Assembly (NCBI GenBank): GCA_003569245.1
Contig: BGOM01000024.1
Coordinates: forward strand, 62,001-126,000
Direction: 5' to 3'
From: Opitutia bacterium
GTDB lineage: Bacteria; Verrucomicrobiota; Verrucomicrobiia; Opitutales; UBA953
Length of the DNA stretch: 64,000 bases
A model generated the notes under the pieces. That model saw only the letters and a list, made by a program, of their open reading frames with translations. It did not search any database and was not told the origin of the DNA. Positions 11,400 through 20,563 of the stretch are shown in pieces (within the stretch, counting starts at the first letter, position 1; each line of letters begins with the position of its first letter). Made by a program: the position numbers and the translations under genes.

Positions 11400-11428
11400 A
11401 AAAAGGCCTCCCGCCCGGGAGGCCTTTT
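11400..11428. terminator. Bidirectional rho-independent terminator
   Basis: AAAAGGCCTCCC-GCCC-GGGAGGCCTTTT: an almost perfect 12-bp stem with A and T runs on both sides, between two convergent genes (YHYH gene and PDZ gene). Confidence 0.92.
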
Positions 11429-11448
11429 CGTTCACCCGCAGGTCGGGC

Positions 11449-12543
11449 TCAGGCGCCCTCCTTGGCATCGCGCTTTTTCTTCGGCTTCTCCTCGGCGGGA
11501 GCCACGCCGCCCTTGGCCTTGCCCTCGGACCGGGGGTTGGCGCCGGGTCCATTGAAGCCGGGGATCGAGAAACCATTGCCTTCGACGAGCTTGAGCCGGC
11601 GGCGGACCTCCTCGGGCAGGGCCGCGCGCTGCTCGGGGGTCGTCACCTCGCCCTCGAAGACCACCTTGCCCGCCGGGTCCTTGATGGTGGCGTGCTTCTT
11701 GCCATCCTTCTCCTCGAGGGAGACGGTGCCATCCTGGTCGGCGGCCATGGAGCTGGAAGACGTGCCGGTGGCCGAGCCGAGGCCGAAGGAGAACGTCTTG
11801 GAGAACGACTGGGAGGTGCCGCCGGGGGTGACCGTCACGGAACCGCCGACGCCGAGGCCGCCGCCGGGCAGGTCGACCGGCGGGATGGGCAGGCCACGGG
11901 CGCGCATCTCCTCGAGGCGCTTCAGCACCTCGGGCGGGAGCTGCTGGTTGTTCGGCCCGATCACGATGACCTGACCTTGGCCCGCCTGGGTACGGCCGTT
12001 GTTAAGGTCGATTTCGATCGGCTGGCCGTTGATGGTGATGGAAGCCCGGCCACCGGAAACCCCCGACGGATTCGTCGGGTTGACCGGGGTCGCGCCGGTC
12101 ACGGCGCGCGGCGTCACCGGACGAGAGGCGAACGCCTTGGGCACGCGGGCCTCGAGCTTCACCTCGGCGACCTGCACCTCGGCGCCGCGGACCAACGTCA
12201 GCTTCACGATATCGCCGGCCTTGCGCAGGCGGACGAGCGATTGGAACTGCGACGTGTTCACCAGGATCTGGTCATCGAAGCGCGTGAGGATATCACCCTC
12301 CTCGATCTTGCCGGCCGCGGGACCGGTCGGGTCCACGAAGCCGACGAGCACGCCGAGCCCGGCGGGGATCGCGGCCTGGGAGTGTTCGGTGCGGACCTTC
12401 TCGGACAGGTAGCCGAGGTTCACGCCGGCGTAGGGCTGCGGCTCGGCCGGGGCGGTGGCGGACGCGGAGGCCGCGGTCTGGGCCGGGAGCACCGCCGGGG
12501 CGAGGAGTCCGGCCAGCAGGAGCGTGTGGAGGGGGATGTTCAT
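11449..12543 (-). CDS. Secreted PDZ-domain protein
   Basis: 364 aa. Signal peptide at residues 1-21 (LLLAGLLAPAVLPAQ). A PDZ domain covers about 38-130: YAGVNLGYLSEKV, GVLVGFVDPTGPAAGKIEEG and DILTRFDDQILVN are the usual PDZ strands. No protease domain is attached. The middle (about 150-290) is low-complexity Gly/Ser/Pro, and the tail is charged (EEKPKKKRDAKEGA). It lies 47 nt downstream of the putative sigma/anti-sigma pair on the same strand, suggesting a periplasmic sensing role or a target of that sigma factor. That link is inferred from position only. I saw no leaderless-type promoter here. Confidence 0.8.
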   Translation of the reverse strand: MNIPLHTLLLAGLLAPAVLPAQTAASASATAPAEPQPYAGVNLGYLSEKVRTEHSQAAIPAGLGVLVGFVDPTGPAAGKIEEGDILTRFDDQILVNTSQFQSLVRLRKAGDIVKLTLVRGAEVQVAEVKLEARVPKAFASRPVTPRAVTGATPVNPTNPSGVSGGRASITINGQPIEIDLNNGRTQAGQGQVIVIGPNNQQLPPEVLKRLEEMRARGLPIPPVDLPGGGLGVGGSVTVTPGGTSQSFSKTFSFGLGSATGTSSSSMAADQDGTVSLEEKDGKKHATIKDPAGKVVFEGEVTTPEQRAALPEEVRRRLKLVEGNGFSIPGFNGPGANPRSEGKAKGGVAPAEEKPKKKRDAKEGA

Positions 12544-12590
12544 GGCGGGTCTGAGGTTTGTTAAGAAGCGAAGCGGCGGCCGGGATTTGT

Positions 12591-13007
12591 TCAGTAAGTC
12601 TCCAGCGGAAGCAAGGTCGTCTGCTCGTTGGGGCGGTAGTTGATGAAGCGGGTCCGGGTCCGGGGGTCTTCCCACTGGGTGGTGTTATCCCAACGGACGC
12701 GGACCGGGCGGGCGAACGAGCCGTCGTCGAGGCGCACCGGGCGGAGCACCTCGATGTTGGCGGGCGACTGCTCCGCGCGCACGAGCTGGTAAGCGGGGGC
12801 CTCGTCGGCGGCGGGACGGGCGAGGAACAGGCCCGCGGCGAGCGCGGCGGCGGCCGTGGTCAACCCGGCGGTCCAGGCGAGGATGACCCCGCGACGGGAG
12901 ACGGGCGGGTCGAGCTCGCGGGCGAGCGCGGCGGTCACGGCGGGGCCGGGCGGGCGCGGGCGCAGGCCGGCGAGGGCGCTTTCGAGGTCGTGGTCGGGGT
13001 CAGTCAT
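12591..13007 (-). CDS. Single-pass membrane protein, probable anti-sigma partner
   Basis: 138 aa from ATG 13007, which lies inside the last codons of the sigma gene (8-nt overlap), so the two are translationally coupled. A cytoplasmic N-terminus of about 40 aa (DLESALAGLRPRPPGP) is followed by one membrane helix (GVILAWTAGLTTAAAALAAGLFLA) and a periplasmic domain of about 75 aa with no recognised family. Size, topology and position fit an anti-sigma factor. The zinc-binding H-x3-C-x2-C of ZAS-type anti-sigmas is absent, so this is inference from context. Confidence 0.6.
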   Translation of the reverse strand: MTDPDHDLESALAGLRPRPPGPAVTAALARELDPPVSRRGVILAWTAGLTTAAAALAAGLFLARPAADEAPAYQLVRAEQSPANIEVLRPVRLDDGSFARPVRVRWDNTTQWEDPRTRTRFINYRPNEQTTLLPLETY

Positions 13008-13503
13008 GGGCGCGGGCGGTGATGAGTTTGCGGAGGGCCTCCATGGCATAGCGCCACCGGGAGGCCGCGGTGTTCGGAGAAAGCTGCAATTGTTCGCCGA
13101 TCTGCTCGAAGGTGAGCGCGCCCCAGACCTTGAGGACGACGACCTCGCGTTGCTCGGCGGGCAACAAGGGCAAGGACTGAGCGAGCGCCTGCAGCCGCGG
13201 GTCGGCCTCCGGCTCGAACCAGGCCACCGTCTCGGTCTCGGCCGCGACGGCCTGCTCGCGGACCCCGCGTCGGTCGGTGCGCCGCAGGAGGTCGAGCGCG
13301 GCCCGGCGGATCGAGGTCACCACGAGGGCGTTCGGGTCGCCCGGCAGGTGACGTTGGTGTTTCCAAAAGCGTACAAACGCCTCCTGCACGACATCGTCCG
13401 CATCCGCCTCCGAGCGGGTCCACTGACGCGCGATGAGCCGGAGCCGGGCGCCGTGCTCGGCGAACCAGGCCCGCCAATCCTGATCGGCATGGGCGTCGGG
13501 CAT
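13000..13503 (-). CDS. ECF-type RNA polymerase sigma factor
   Basis: 167 aa from ATG 13503. Region 2 (about 15-75) has ARLRLIARQWTRSEADADDVVQEAFVRFWKH, with the D-A-D-D-V-V-Q-E core promoter-recognition segment. Region 4 (about 110-160) has LPLLPAEQREVVVLKVWGALTFEQIGEQLQLS, the helix-turn-helix for -35 binding. No extra C-terminal domain is present. A TTG codon 15 nt upstream could add five residues. The gene is followed by an overlapping membrane protein (likely anti-sigma) and a PDZ protein, and is divergent from the lipid island starting at 13630. Control of envelope or lipid genes is plausible but not shown. Confidence 0.9.
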   Translation of the reverse strand: MPDAHADQDWRAWFAEHGARLRLIARQWTRSEADADDVVQEAFVRFWKHQRHLPGDPNALVVTSIRRAALDLLRRTDRRGVREQAVAAETETVAWFEPEADPRLQALAQSLPLLPAEQREVVVLKVWGALTFEQIGEQLQLSPNTAASRWRYAMEALRKLITARAHD

Positions 13504-13592
13504 GAACGGATGGTACAAGGAAGCGAGGCCGCGGGCGGGTTTTGTCTCCCCGGAAGATCATTTTGACCGCCGCCCCTATCTGGTCAAAGCAG

Positions 13593-13621
13593 TTGCGAAC
13601 CCTGAAACAGCCCCCTAACTC
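13593..13621 (+). promoter_or_regulatory. Desaturase (13630) promoter
   Basis: TTGCGA (13593-13598), 17 nt, TAACTC (13616-13621), 8 nt, ATG at 13630. It fits the window-wide geometry with the -35 at 37 nt before ATG. Confidence 0.6.
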
Positions 13622-13629
13622 GGCCCTAG

Positions 13630-14602
<973 letters not shown>

Positions 14603-14610
<8 letters not shown>

Positions 14611-15880
14611 ACGGATCGCCATCGTCGGCGCCGGCGTGAGCGGCCTCGGCTGCCTGCGCTTCCTGCGCGCCCACCACGACATCACGCTCTTCGACCCGGA
14701 CACCCGCCCCGGCGGCCACGCGCACACCATCGACGTCACCGAACCCGGCACCGGGCGCGCGCTGCCGATGGACACCGGTTTCATGGTGTTCAACGAGGTC
14801 ACGTACCCGCACCTCTGCCGGCTGTTCAAGGAGCTCGGCGTACGGCCGAAGCCGACCTCGATGTCGTTCGCGGTCCGCCATGACCCGACGGGGCTCGAGT
14901 GGTGCGGCAGCTCGCTGAACCACCTCTTCGCGCAGCGCCGCAACCTGCTGAGCCCGCGCTTCTGGAAGCTCCTCTGGCAGATCAACAAGTTCAACGGCCT
15001 CGCCAAGACCGCGTGGCGCTCCGCCGAGGCGGAGACGACCTCGCTGCGCGACTGGTGCGCGCGCCACGGGCTCGGCCAGGACTTCCTCGACCTCTACCTC
15101 ATCCCGATGTCGGCCGCGGTCTGGTCGACCCCGGCGGAGAAGATGCTCGGGTTCCCGGCCGCGGCGCTGATGCGCTTCTTCCACAACCACGGCTTCCTCG
15201 GTCTGGACACCCAGCACCAGTGGCTGACGCTCGCAGGCGGTTCCCGGACCTACGTCGAGGCGCTCCTGAAGGCGCACCCGGCGGACTTCCGCTTCGGCCA
15301 AGGCGTCACCGCGCTCCGCCGCGAGGGCGCGCAGGTGGTCGTCACCACGGACCGGGGCGAGGAACGCTTCGACCGCGTGATCCTGGCCGCGCACGCGCCG
15401 ACCTCGCTCCGGCTCCTGACCGACGCCGACGGCGAGGAGCGCCGGCTGCTCGGGGCGTTCGCGTATAACCAGAACGACGCGATCGTGCACACGGACACCG
15501 CCCCCCTGCCCCGCGCGACCAAGGCCCGTTCTTCCTGGAACTACCGCACCTGGGCGAAGGACGGCGGGCTGGCGACCTCGACGCATTACTGGATGAACTC
15601 GCTGCAGGGCCTCACCGACAAGGGCGACTTCGTGGTGACGATCAACCACGCCGATCAGGTCGACCCTGCGAAGGTGATCCGCGTGATCCCGACGGAGCAC
15701 CCGCTGTTCTCGCTGGAGGCCGTCGCGGCCCAGGCCGAGCTGCCGGCGCTCAACGCGCGCCCCGGCGCCCGCGTCCACTTTGTCGGCGCCTGGCAACGGT
15801 ACGGCTTCCATGAGGACGGGCTATGGTCCGCGCACCGCCTCTGCGCGCAGCTCCTCGGCCGCGACCCCTGGGACGCCTGA
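14603..15880 (+). CDS. COG2907-type FAD/NAD(P)-binding flavoprotein
   Basis: 425 aa. GTG start overlapping the desaturase. The N-terminal Rossmann motif RIAIVGAGVSGLGCL binds FAD. GGHAHTIDV and MDTGFMVFNEVTYPHL are hallmark blocks of the amine-oxidase-like COG2907 family. The C-terminus GAWQRYGFHEDG is also typical. COG2907 proteins cluster with DUF1365 and cyclopropane-fatty-acyl-phospholipid synthase genes in many bacteria. Relatives act in forming methylated, cyclopropane or furan fatty acids. That setting is reproduced here, split only by an opposite-strand LemA-GIDE gene. A flavin-dependent acyl-chain desaturation or reduction is the likely reaction. Confidence 0.88.
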
Positions 15881-17164
15881 TCAGAACTTCACCCCGACCG
15901 CGGCGCGCTCGAAGCCGGTCGCGGCGAACAAGGCCGCCGGCTGCATCCGGAGCAAATTCGCCACGTAGCGGTCCGGCACGCGCTCGAGGCGGGTGTTATG
16001 GAAGGTGGCGCTGTCGTTGTAATAGTTCCGCGCCAGCGCGATGCGCTGCTCGGTCTCCACGAGGTTGCGTTGGAGTTCGCCGAAAGACGCCCGCGCCTGC
16101 AGCTCCGGATAAGCCTCGGCCAGCGCCAGCAAGGTCGGCGTGAGGGCCTGCGTGCGGCCGCCGGCGGCGGCCTGGGCGCGGAGCGCGGCGATCGCCGTCT
16201 GCAACCGCGCCTCGTGGTCGCGATACCCTTGGACGCAGGCCACCAGCGGCGGGATGAGGTCGGCGCGCCGCTTCAGCTGCACGTCGATGAGCGACCAGGC
16301 CTGTTGGACGCGTAGCCGCAGGCCGACGAGGCTGTTGTACACCATCCAGACCCAGCCGGCGATCCACGCCAGCAGGTAGGCGAAGCCGCCCCACCACGGC
16401 GCGGCGCCGCGGAAGCCGACCTCGGTGCCGGCGAGCAGGCAGGTGGCGACGACGGCGAGCAGGCCACCCAGCACGCACCAGGTCCAATAGGCCCCTTCGC
16501 GGCCCGCGCTGAGGTCGCTCTCCTTCCGCGGGCTGATGATGAACATCTCCGCGCGCGGGTCCTCGGCGATCTCCGCCGCGACGATGTCCGTACGTTCGCG
16601 GGCGCGACCGCGCACGAACAACCGCGTACCGATGGGCATGCCCCGTTCGAAGTACCGGCGACGCCCCGTCGAATCGTCGATCGCCTCGGATGGCCCCTTC
16701 TCATGGTAGAGCGGGTCGCCGCGGTAGGCCGACGTCGAGAACAGCGTGAGCAGCTCGATCTCGGCGCCCTTGGGCCGGACCCAGACGTACCCCGTCTCGT
16801 CCTGGATGTAGAAGCCGGAGGATTCGCCGCCGTCGGCCACCGTGGTCCAGCCGCTGCGCAGGACGCGCCGCGTGCGGGTCCGCCCGTCCTTGTCGGTGTA
16901 GGTCTCCGTCTCCCAGCGCTCCCACTCCTCCTCGATGCTCCAACGATAGATCGCGCAGGGCTGACCGGACAGGTAGGCCGTGAACGGCTCGCTCAGCACG
17001 CAGGCCCCCTCGATCTCGACCTCCCCGATGAAGACCCCGAGGGCCTTGGAGACCGGGGTGTCGTCGAGCAGACGTTGCTTGCGGCCGGCCCGCAGCCCCA
17101 GCCACAGCATACCCAGGGACAAGGCGGCGGTTCCCGCGCCAAGAGTCTGGGGGTCGGACGACAT
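15881..17164 (-). CDS. GIDE-LemA fusion membrane protein
   Basis: 427 aa. One N-terminal hydrophobic segment is followed by a GIDE-type beta domain (about 40-215): SKALGVFIGEVEIEG, IYRWSIEEEWERW, and GTRLFVRGRARERTD before two membrane helices (WTWCVLGGLLAVVATCLL and GGFAYLLAWIAGWVWMVYN). From about 265 on it is a LemA domain: YNSLVGLRLRVQQAWSLIDVQLKRRADLIPPLV, then FGELQRNLVETEQRIALARNYYNDS near the end. LemA and GIDE proteins are usually separate neighbours; here they form one chain. The function of both is poorly known (membrane quality control has been suggested). It is divergent from the DUF1365 gene, with back-to-back promoters at 17172-17254. Confidence 0.88.
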   Translation of the reverse strand: MSSDPQTLGAGTAALSLGMLWLGLRAGRKQRLLDDTPVSKALGVFIGEVEIEGACVLSEPFTAYLSGQPCAIYRWSIEEEWERWETETYTDKDGRTRTRRVLRSGWTTVADGGESSGFYIQDETGYVWVRPKGAEIELLTLFSTSAYRGDPLYHEKGPSEAIDDSTGRRRYFERGMPIGTRLFVRGRARERTDIVAAEIAEDPRAEMFIISPRKESDLSAGREGAYWTWCVLGGLLAVVATCLLAGTEVGFRGAAPWWGGFAYLLAWIAGWVWMVYNSLVGLRLRVQQAWSLIDVQLKRRADLIPPLVACVQGYRDHEARLQTAIAALRAQAAAGGRTQALTPTLLALAEAYPELQARASFGELQRNLVETEQRIALARNYYNDSATFHNTRLERVPDRYVANLLRMQPAALFAATGFERAAVGVKF

Positions 17165-17171
17165 TGCGGGA

Positions 17172-17200
17172 AGGTATGCCGCCGGGGCACCGGAAAGCAA
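17172..17200 (-). promoter_or_regulatory. Promoter of the GIDE-LemA gene
   Basis: Minus strand: TTGCTT (17200-17195), 17 nt, ATACCT (17177-17172), 7 nt, ATG at 17164. The -35 begins 36 nt before the start codon. Confidence 0.6.
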
Positions 17201-17225
17201 GCGAGCCGATAAGCCCCCGCCACGC

Positions 17226-17254
17226 TTGCGCCCACGGGTCTTCGTCCCCACTTT
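17226..17254 (+). promoter_or_regulatory. Promoter of the DUF1365 gene
   Basis: TTGCGC (17226-17231), 17 nt, CACTTT (17249-17254), 6 nt, GTG at 17261. The exact 35-nt spacing supports GTG as the true start. Confidence 0.6.
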
Positions 17255-17260
17255 CGCCGC

Positions 17261-18109
17261 GTGGCCCGACTCTACGACGCGGAGGTGATGCACGCCCGGC
17301 TCTGGCCGAAGGCGCACCGCTTCACGCACACGGCCTTCGCCTGCGCGGTGGAACCGGCGGAATTCAAGGAGCTCGGCCGGGGGCGCTGGCTGCTCGGCCG
17401 ACGTTGGTCGCCCTACGCGTTCCGCGACCAGGACTTCCTCCCGTCCGCCCCGCTCTTCCAGCCGGAAGGAACGCCGCAGTCCTTCGGCGCTTCGCCGGCC
17501 GACCTCGAGGCGCGGGTGCGCGCGTTCTGCGCGGCGCAGGGCGAGCCCCTGCCGCCGGAGGCCCGGGTGACGCTCATCGCGATGCCGCGCGCGTTCGGCA
17601 AGTCCTACAACCCGGCGAGTTTCCTCCTGGTGACGGTCGGGGGCGAGCTGAGTTGCGGGATCGCGGAAGTCCACAACACCTTCGGCGAACGCAAGGCCTG
17701 GTTCCTCGGCGCGGCCTGCCGTACCGTCGACGACGCGGGGCGGCCCTGCCTGCGCCTGCGCACGCCCAAGCGTTTCTACGTGTCGCCCTTCTCCGGCCTG
17801 GACACGGAATTCGCGTTCACGCTGCGTCTGCCGGACGCGCGGCTCGCGGTCGGCGTCGACCACTACGAGGGCGGGCGGCTCACGCTGGTCAGCGCCTGGA
17901 CCGGTCGCGAGGTGCCCTGCACCGACGGGCGGCTGCTCTGGCTGACGGTCAAGACCCCCTTCCTCATCCTCAAGGTCATCGCGCTGATCCACCTGCACGC
18001 CGCCTGGCTCTGGCTGGTGAAAAAACTTCCTTTTCGCCGCAAGGGGGATGACATCCCCCTCCAGCGCAACCTGCGCCACCCCACCCCCGAACTGACCCGC
18101 CCTTCATGA
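17261..18109 (+). CDS. DUF1365 protein of the lipid island
   Basis: 282 aa from GTG 17261. MARLYDAEVMHARLWPKAHRF is the classic DUF1365 opening (Y-x-G-x-V-x-H-x-R-x-x-P), followed by YVSPFSGLDTEFAF and near the C-terminus the hydrophobic LILKVIALIHLHAAWLW. No enzymatic residue set is established for DUF1365. Genomically it almost always sits between COG2907 and cyclopropane-synthase genes, as here. A role in presenting or modifying membrane acyl chains is inferred from that linkage. Its stop overlaps the start of the next gene (ATGA). Confidence 0.9.
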   Translation: MARLYDAEVMHARLWPKAHRFTHTAFACAVEPAEFKELGRGRWLLGRRWSPYAFRDQDFLPSAPLFQPEGTPQSFGASPADLEARVRAFCAAQGEPLPPEARVTLIAMPRAFGKSYNPASFLLVTVGGELSCGIAEVHNTFGERKAWFLGAACRTVDDAGRPCLRLRTPKRFYVSPFSGLDTEFAFTLRLPDARLAVGVDHYEGGRLTLVSAWTGREVPCTDGRLLWLTVKTPFLILKVIALIHLHAAWLWLVKKLPFRRKGDDIPLQRNLRHPTPELTRPS

Positions 18110-19317
18110 GCCAGCCCTCCCTCGCCCGTCGCCTCGTCCTGAACGAGCTGGCGAAACTCCGCCGGGGTCGGCTCATGCTCCGCCTGCCCGAGGGCGCGGA
18201 GCTCGTCTTCGGCGACCCCGCGGCCACCGGCGGCGCCCGCCTTGAGATCGGCGACGAGAACGCCTTCCGCCGCATCATGCTCGCGGCGGACATCGGGCTG
18301 ACCGAGGGCTACATGGAGGGCGAGTGGCATTCGCCGGACCTCAACGCCCTCATCGGCTTCTTCATCGAGAACATCGACCAGACCCCGGGCATGTCCGGCT
18401 CGGCCCGCAAGGCCCTCGGCGTCGGCCTGTTCCGGATCGCCGACCGCCTCGGCCACCTCCTGCGGCCAAACGACAAGAAAACCGTCCGCCGCAACATCTC
18501 GGAGCACTACGACGTCTCCAATGATTTCTTCCGCCTCTGGCTGGACCCGTCGATGATGTACTCGTCCGCCCGCTGGGAAGGCGCGACGACGCTCGAACAG
18601 GCCCAGGCCAATAAGAACGAGTCCCTCTGCCGGTTCCTGCAGCTCAAGCCCACCGACCACGTCATCGAGATCGGCACCGGCTGGGGCGGCTGGGCCCTGC
18701 ACGCGGTCAAACACCACGGCTGCCGCGTCACCTCGCTCACCATCTCGCAGGCTCAGCACGACCTGGCCGTCGAGCGCATCAAGGCCGCCGGCCTCTCGGA
18801 TCGCATCACCGTCAAGCTCGAGGACTTCCGCGACCACCAAGGCACTTACGACAAGTGCGTCTCCATCGAGATGATGGAAGCCCTCGGCGACAAGTACCTG
18901 CCGGCCTTCTGCGCCTCCATCGGCCGCCTGCTCAAGCCGGACGGTATCGCCGCGTTCCAATACATCACCTGCCCCGACAGCCGCTACGCGCAGTTCCGCG
19001 ACGGGGTGGACTTCATCCAGAAGCACATCTTCCCCGGCTCGCTCCTGCTCTCGATCAACCGCGTCGGCGCGCTGATGACCTCGGAAAGCGGCTTCCAGCT
19101 GGAGCGCCTCGAGGAATTCGGCCTCGATTACGCCCGGACCCTCGACGCCTGGTGCCAGACCTTCGAGACCAAGCTCGACGCCATCCGCGCGATGGGCTTC
19201 GACGAGCGTTTCATCCGCAAGTGGCGCCTCTATTTCCGCTACTGCCAGGCGGCCTTCGAGCACCGCAACATCGGGGTCGTCCAGGCCGTGTACGTCCGCC
19301 CGAATCGGAAGGGTTGA
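18106..19317 (+). CDS. Cyclopropane-fatty-acyl-phospholipid synthase family methyltransferase (1)
   Basis: 403 aa, full length for the CFA synthase family. An N-terminal lipid-binding domain (about 1-130) precedes a SAM methyltransferase domain with VIEIGTGWGGWALHA (about 187-201), the family variant of the SAM loop. NISEHYDVSNDFFRLWLDPSMMYS is the conserved substrate-side block, and CVSIEMMEALGDKYLPAFC follows. It transfers a methylene or methyl group from SAM to an unsaturated membrane acyl chain at the inner membrane. It is translationally coupled to DUF1365. A second relative lies at 21423, so the two may act on different products. A hairpin follows its stop. Confidence 0.92.
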   Translation: MSQPSLARRLVLNELAKLRRGRLMLRLPEGAELVFGDPAATGGARLEIGDENAFRRIMLAADIGLTEGYMEGEWHSPDLNALIGFFIENIDQTPGMSGSARKALGVGLFRIADRLGHLLRPNDKKTVRRNISEHYDVSNDFFRLWLDPSMMYSSARWEGATTLEQAQANKNESLCRFLQLKPTDHVIEIGTGWGGWALHAVKHHGCRVTSLTISQAQHDLAVERIKAAGLSDRITVKLEDFRDHQGTYDKCVSIEMMEALGDKYLPAFCASIGRLLKPDGIAAFQYITCPDSRYAQFRDGVDFIQKHIFPGSLLLSINRVGALMTSESGFQLERLEEFGLDYARTLDAWCQTFETKLDAIRAMGFDERFIRKWRLYFRYCQAAFEHRNIGVVQAVYVRPNRKG

Positions 19318-19337
19318 GCGCGAGGCGAAGCCTCGCG
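19318..19337 (+). terminator. Hairpin after the 18106 gene
   Basis: Perfect 8-bp stem CGCGAGGC-GAA-GCCTCGCG immediately after the stop codon. There is no clear T run, so it may be a rho-dependent or attenuating structure. Confidence 0.45.
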
Positions 19338-19383
19338 AGGGGTGGGCACACGTGGGCAAGGGGAAGTGAGAAGGGGTTGCCTT

Positions 19384-19415
19384 CAGGTAGGGACCAGCGT
19401 CCCCGCTGGTCCGTG
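19384..19415. repeat. CAGGTAGGG-type palindrome (subtype GGACCAGCG)
   Basis: CAGGTAGGGACCAGCG-TCCC-CGCTGGTCC: a 9-bp perfect stem (19391-19399 with 19404-19412). A second copy lies at 28305-28336. It shares the CAGGTAGGG head with the GGCAGCAC-type palindromes. Confidence 0.75.
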
Positions 19416-19436
19416 TCAGCGATGCGCGGATGAGCG

Positions 19437-19680
19437 GGTTGAGTCATGGAAGAGTACGGAGTGCAGAGTGCAGAGTACGGATAAGACCGTTGCCCCGCCC
19501 CCTAACCACCCATCTCCTACAACCTGCACTCTATAATCCGCGCTCGGTACTCCGTACTCCTTCCCCTATCCCTTCCCCTGTCCCTGCCTTCCGCACTTCC
19601 CAGCCCTTCCCCTGGCCCTATCCCCAGCCCTCCCTTCGGCCCTCCCCCGTTTGCCTTTTCCCCCCTTCCCCCCATCCTCC
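19437..19680. repeat. Large imperfect inverted-repeat element, non-coding
   Basis: This intergenic stretch holds no gene. Its left arm (19448-19482) is built from GAGTACGGAGTGCAGAG-type units and its right arm (19525-19562) from their complements (CCTGCACTC, GTACTCCGTACTCC). A C-rich run of CCCTTCCCCTG-type units continues to 19680. The promoter of the 19686 gene is inside the C-rich end. Similar elements occur at 28342, 29508, 32640 and 35058. Confidence 0.6.
19651..19679 (+). promoter_or_regulatory. Promoter of the 19686 gene
   Basis: TTGCCT (19651-19656), 17 nt, ATCCTC (19674-19679), 6 nt, ATG at 19686. The -35 begins exactly 35 nt upstream. It is embedded in an otherwise pure C/T tract, so the TTG stands out. 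Confidence 0.6.
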
Positions 19681-19685
19681 ACGCC

Positions 19686-20084
19686 ATGAACTCCCGCCGC
19701 GCCATCGCCCTTTATTTCGTTCTCGTCCTCGCCGCCATGACCTGGGTGTCGTGGTATGCCTCGACCGCGCCGACGATCACCTCGTTGCCGCAGTTCGCCG
19801 ACCTCGTCAAAAACAAGGAAGGCATCAATGTGATCAAAGGCTTCGTGACCGTCTGCTCCGAGCCGTGGGGCCTCGCCACGATGTTCGACGCCTACTTCGG
19901 CTTCCTGGCCTTCTGGCTGTACGTCGCCTGGCGTGAGCGCACCGTCGCCGCGCGCGCCGGCTGGCTCGTCGCCCTGCTGCTCCTCGGCAACTTCGCCATC
20001 GCCGCCTACGCCCTGCTCTGCCTGCGGTCCTCTCCCGGCGTGACCGACCTCGGCCAGGTCTTCTTCACCCGTAAGGCGGCCTGA
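19686..20084 (+). CDS. Small integral membrane protein of the lipid island
   Basis: 132 aa with three membrane helices (IALYFVLVLAAMTWVSWY, FDAYFGFLAFWLYVAW, WLVALLLLGNFAIAAYAL). The arrangement and the acidic loop resemble small DUF1475/DUF2834-type membrane proteins found beside DUF1365/CFA gene sets; that assignment is tentative. Its TGA overlaps the next ATG by one base (TGATG), so the next gene is coupled. The start is supported by an exactly spaced promoter. Confidence 0.75.
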   Translation: MNSRRAIALYFVLVLAAMTWVSWYASTAPTITSLPQFADLVKNKEGINVIKGFVTVCSEPWGLATMFDAYFGFLAFWLYVAWRERTVAARAGWLVALLLLGNFAIAAYALLCLRSSPGVTDLGQVFFTRKAA

Positions 20085-20563
20085 TGGGCCGGGTCGGCGA
20101 CTGGCTGCGCCGCAAGGTGCGCGACCCGCTGGTCGCGGAACTGCGCCAAGGCGTGACCCCGGAGGCGCTGGCGACCGCGGTCGCGACGGGCGCCGCGCTC
20201 GGGTTGCTCCCCTTCCTCGGGACGACCACGGCGGCCTGCGCGTTGGCCGGACGGCTCGCGCGGCTGAACCATCTGGCGCTGCAGCTGACGAACTACCTGC
20301 TGGCACCGGTGCAGCTCCTCCTGATCATCCCTTTCGTGCGGCTCGGCGAGCGACTGACCGGGGCGGAGCCTGTGGCCATCGACCTTGCCACCGTCGCCCG
20401 CGTCTTCACCGAGACCCCGGGCTTGTTCTTCGAACGATTCGGCCTCGCCGGCTTGCACGCCGCCCTCGCCTGGGTGGTCGTCGTGCCCGCCCTCGCCTGG
20501 GTCTTGCGCCGCCTGCTCTTGCCGACCTTCCGCCGGCTCGCTACGCTGACTCCACGCCCATGA
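20084..20563 (+). CDS. DUF2062 membrane protein
   Basis: 159 aa. The DUF2062 pattern is clear: TPEALATAVATGAALGLLPFLGTTT (residues about 26-50), then NHLALQLTNYLLAPVQLLLIIPFVRLGE and a final helix LAWVVVVPALAWVLRRLLL. DUF2062 members are small envelope proteins, sometimes fused to glycosyltransferases; their biochemical role is unknown. The gene overlaps both neighbours (1 nt and 4 nt), placing it in the 19686-20563-21369 operon. Confidence 0.88.
   Translation: MGRVGDWLRRKVRDPLVAELRQGVTPEALATAVATGAALGLLPFLGTTTAACALAGRLARLNHLALQLTNYLLAPVQLLLIIPFVRLGERLTGAEPVAIDLATVARVFTETPGLFFERFGLAGLHAALAWVVVVPALAWVLRRLLLPTFRRLATLTPRP

Noticed and set aside
11202-11576. Minus-strand frame across the terminator between the YHYH and PDZ genes
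   Set aside because: It crosses a strong bidirectional terminator and overlaps both real genes.
19437-19680. CRISPR array or tandem satellite
   Set aside because: Units are short, degenerate and arranged as an inverted repeat; there are no uniform repeats with unique spacers.
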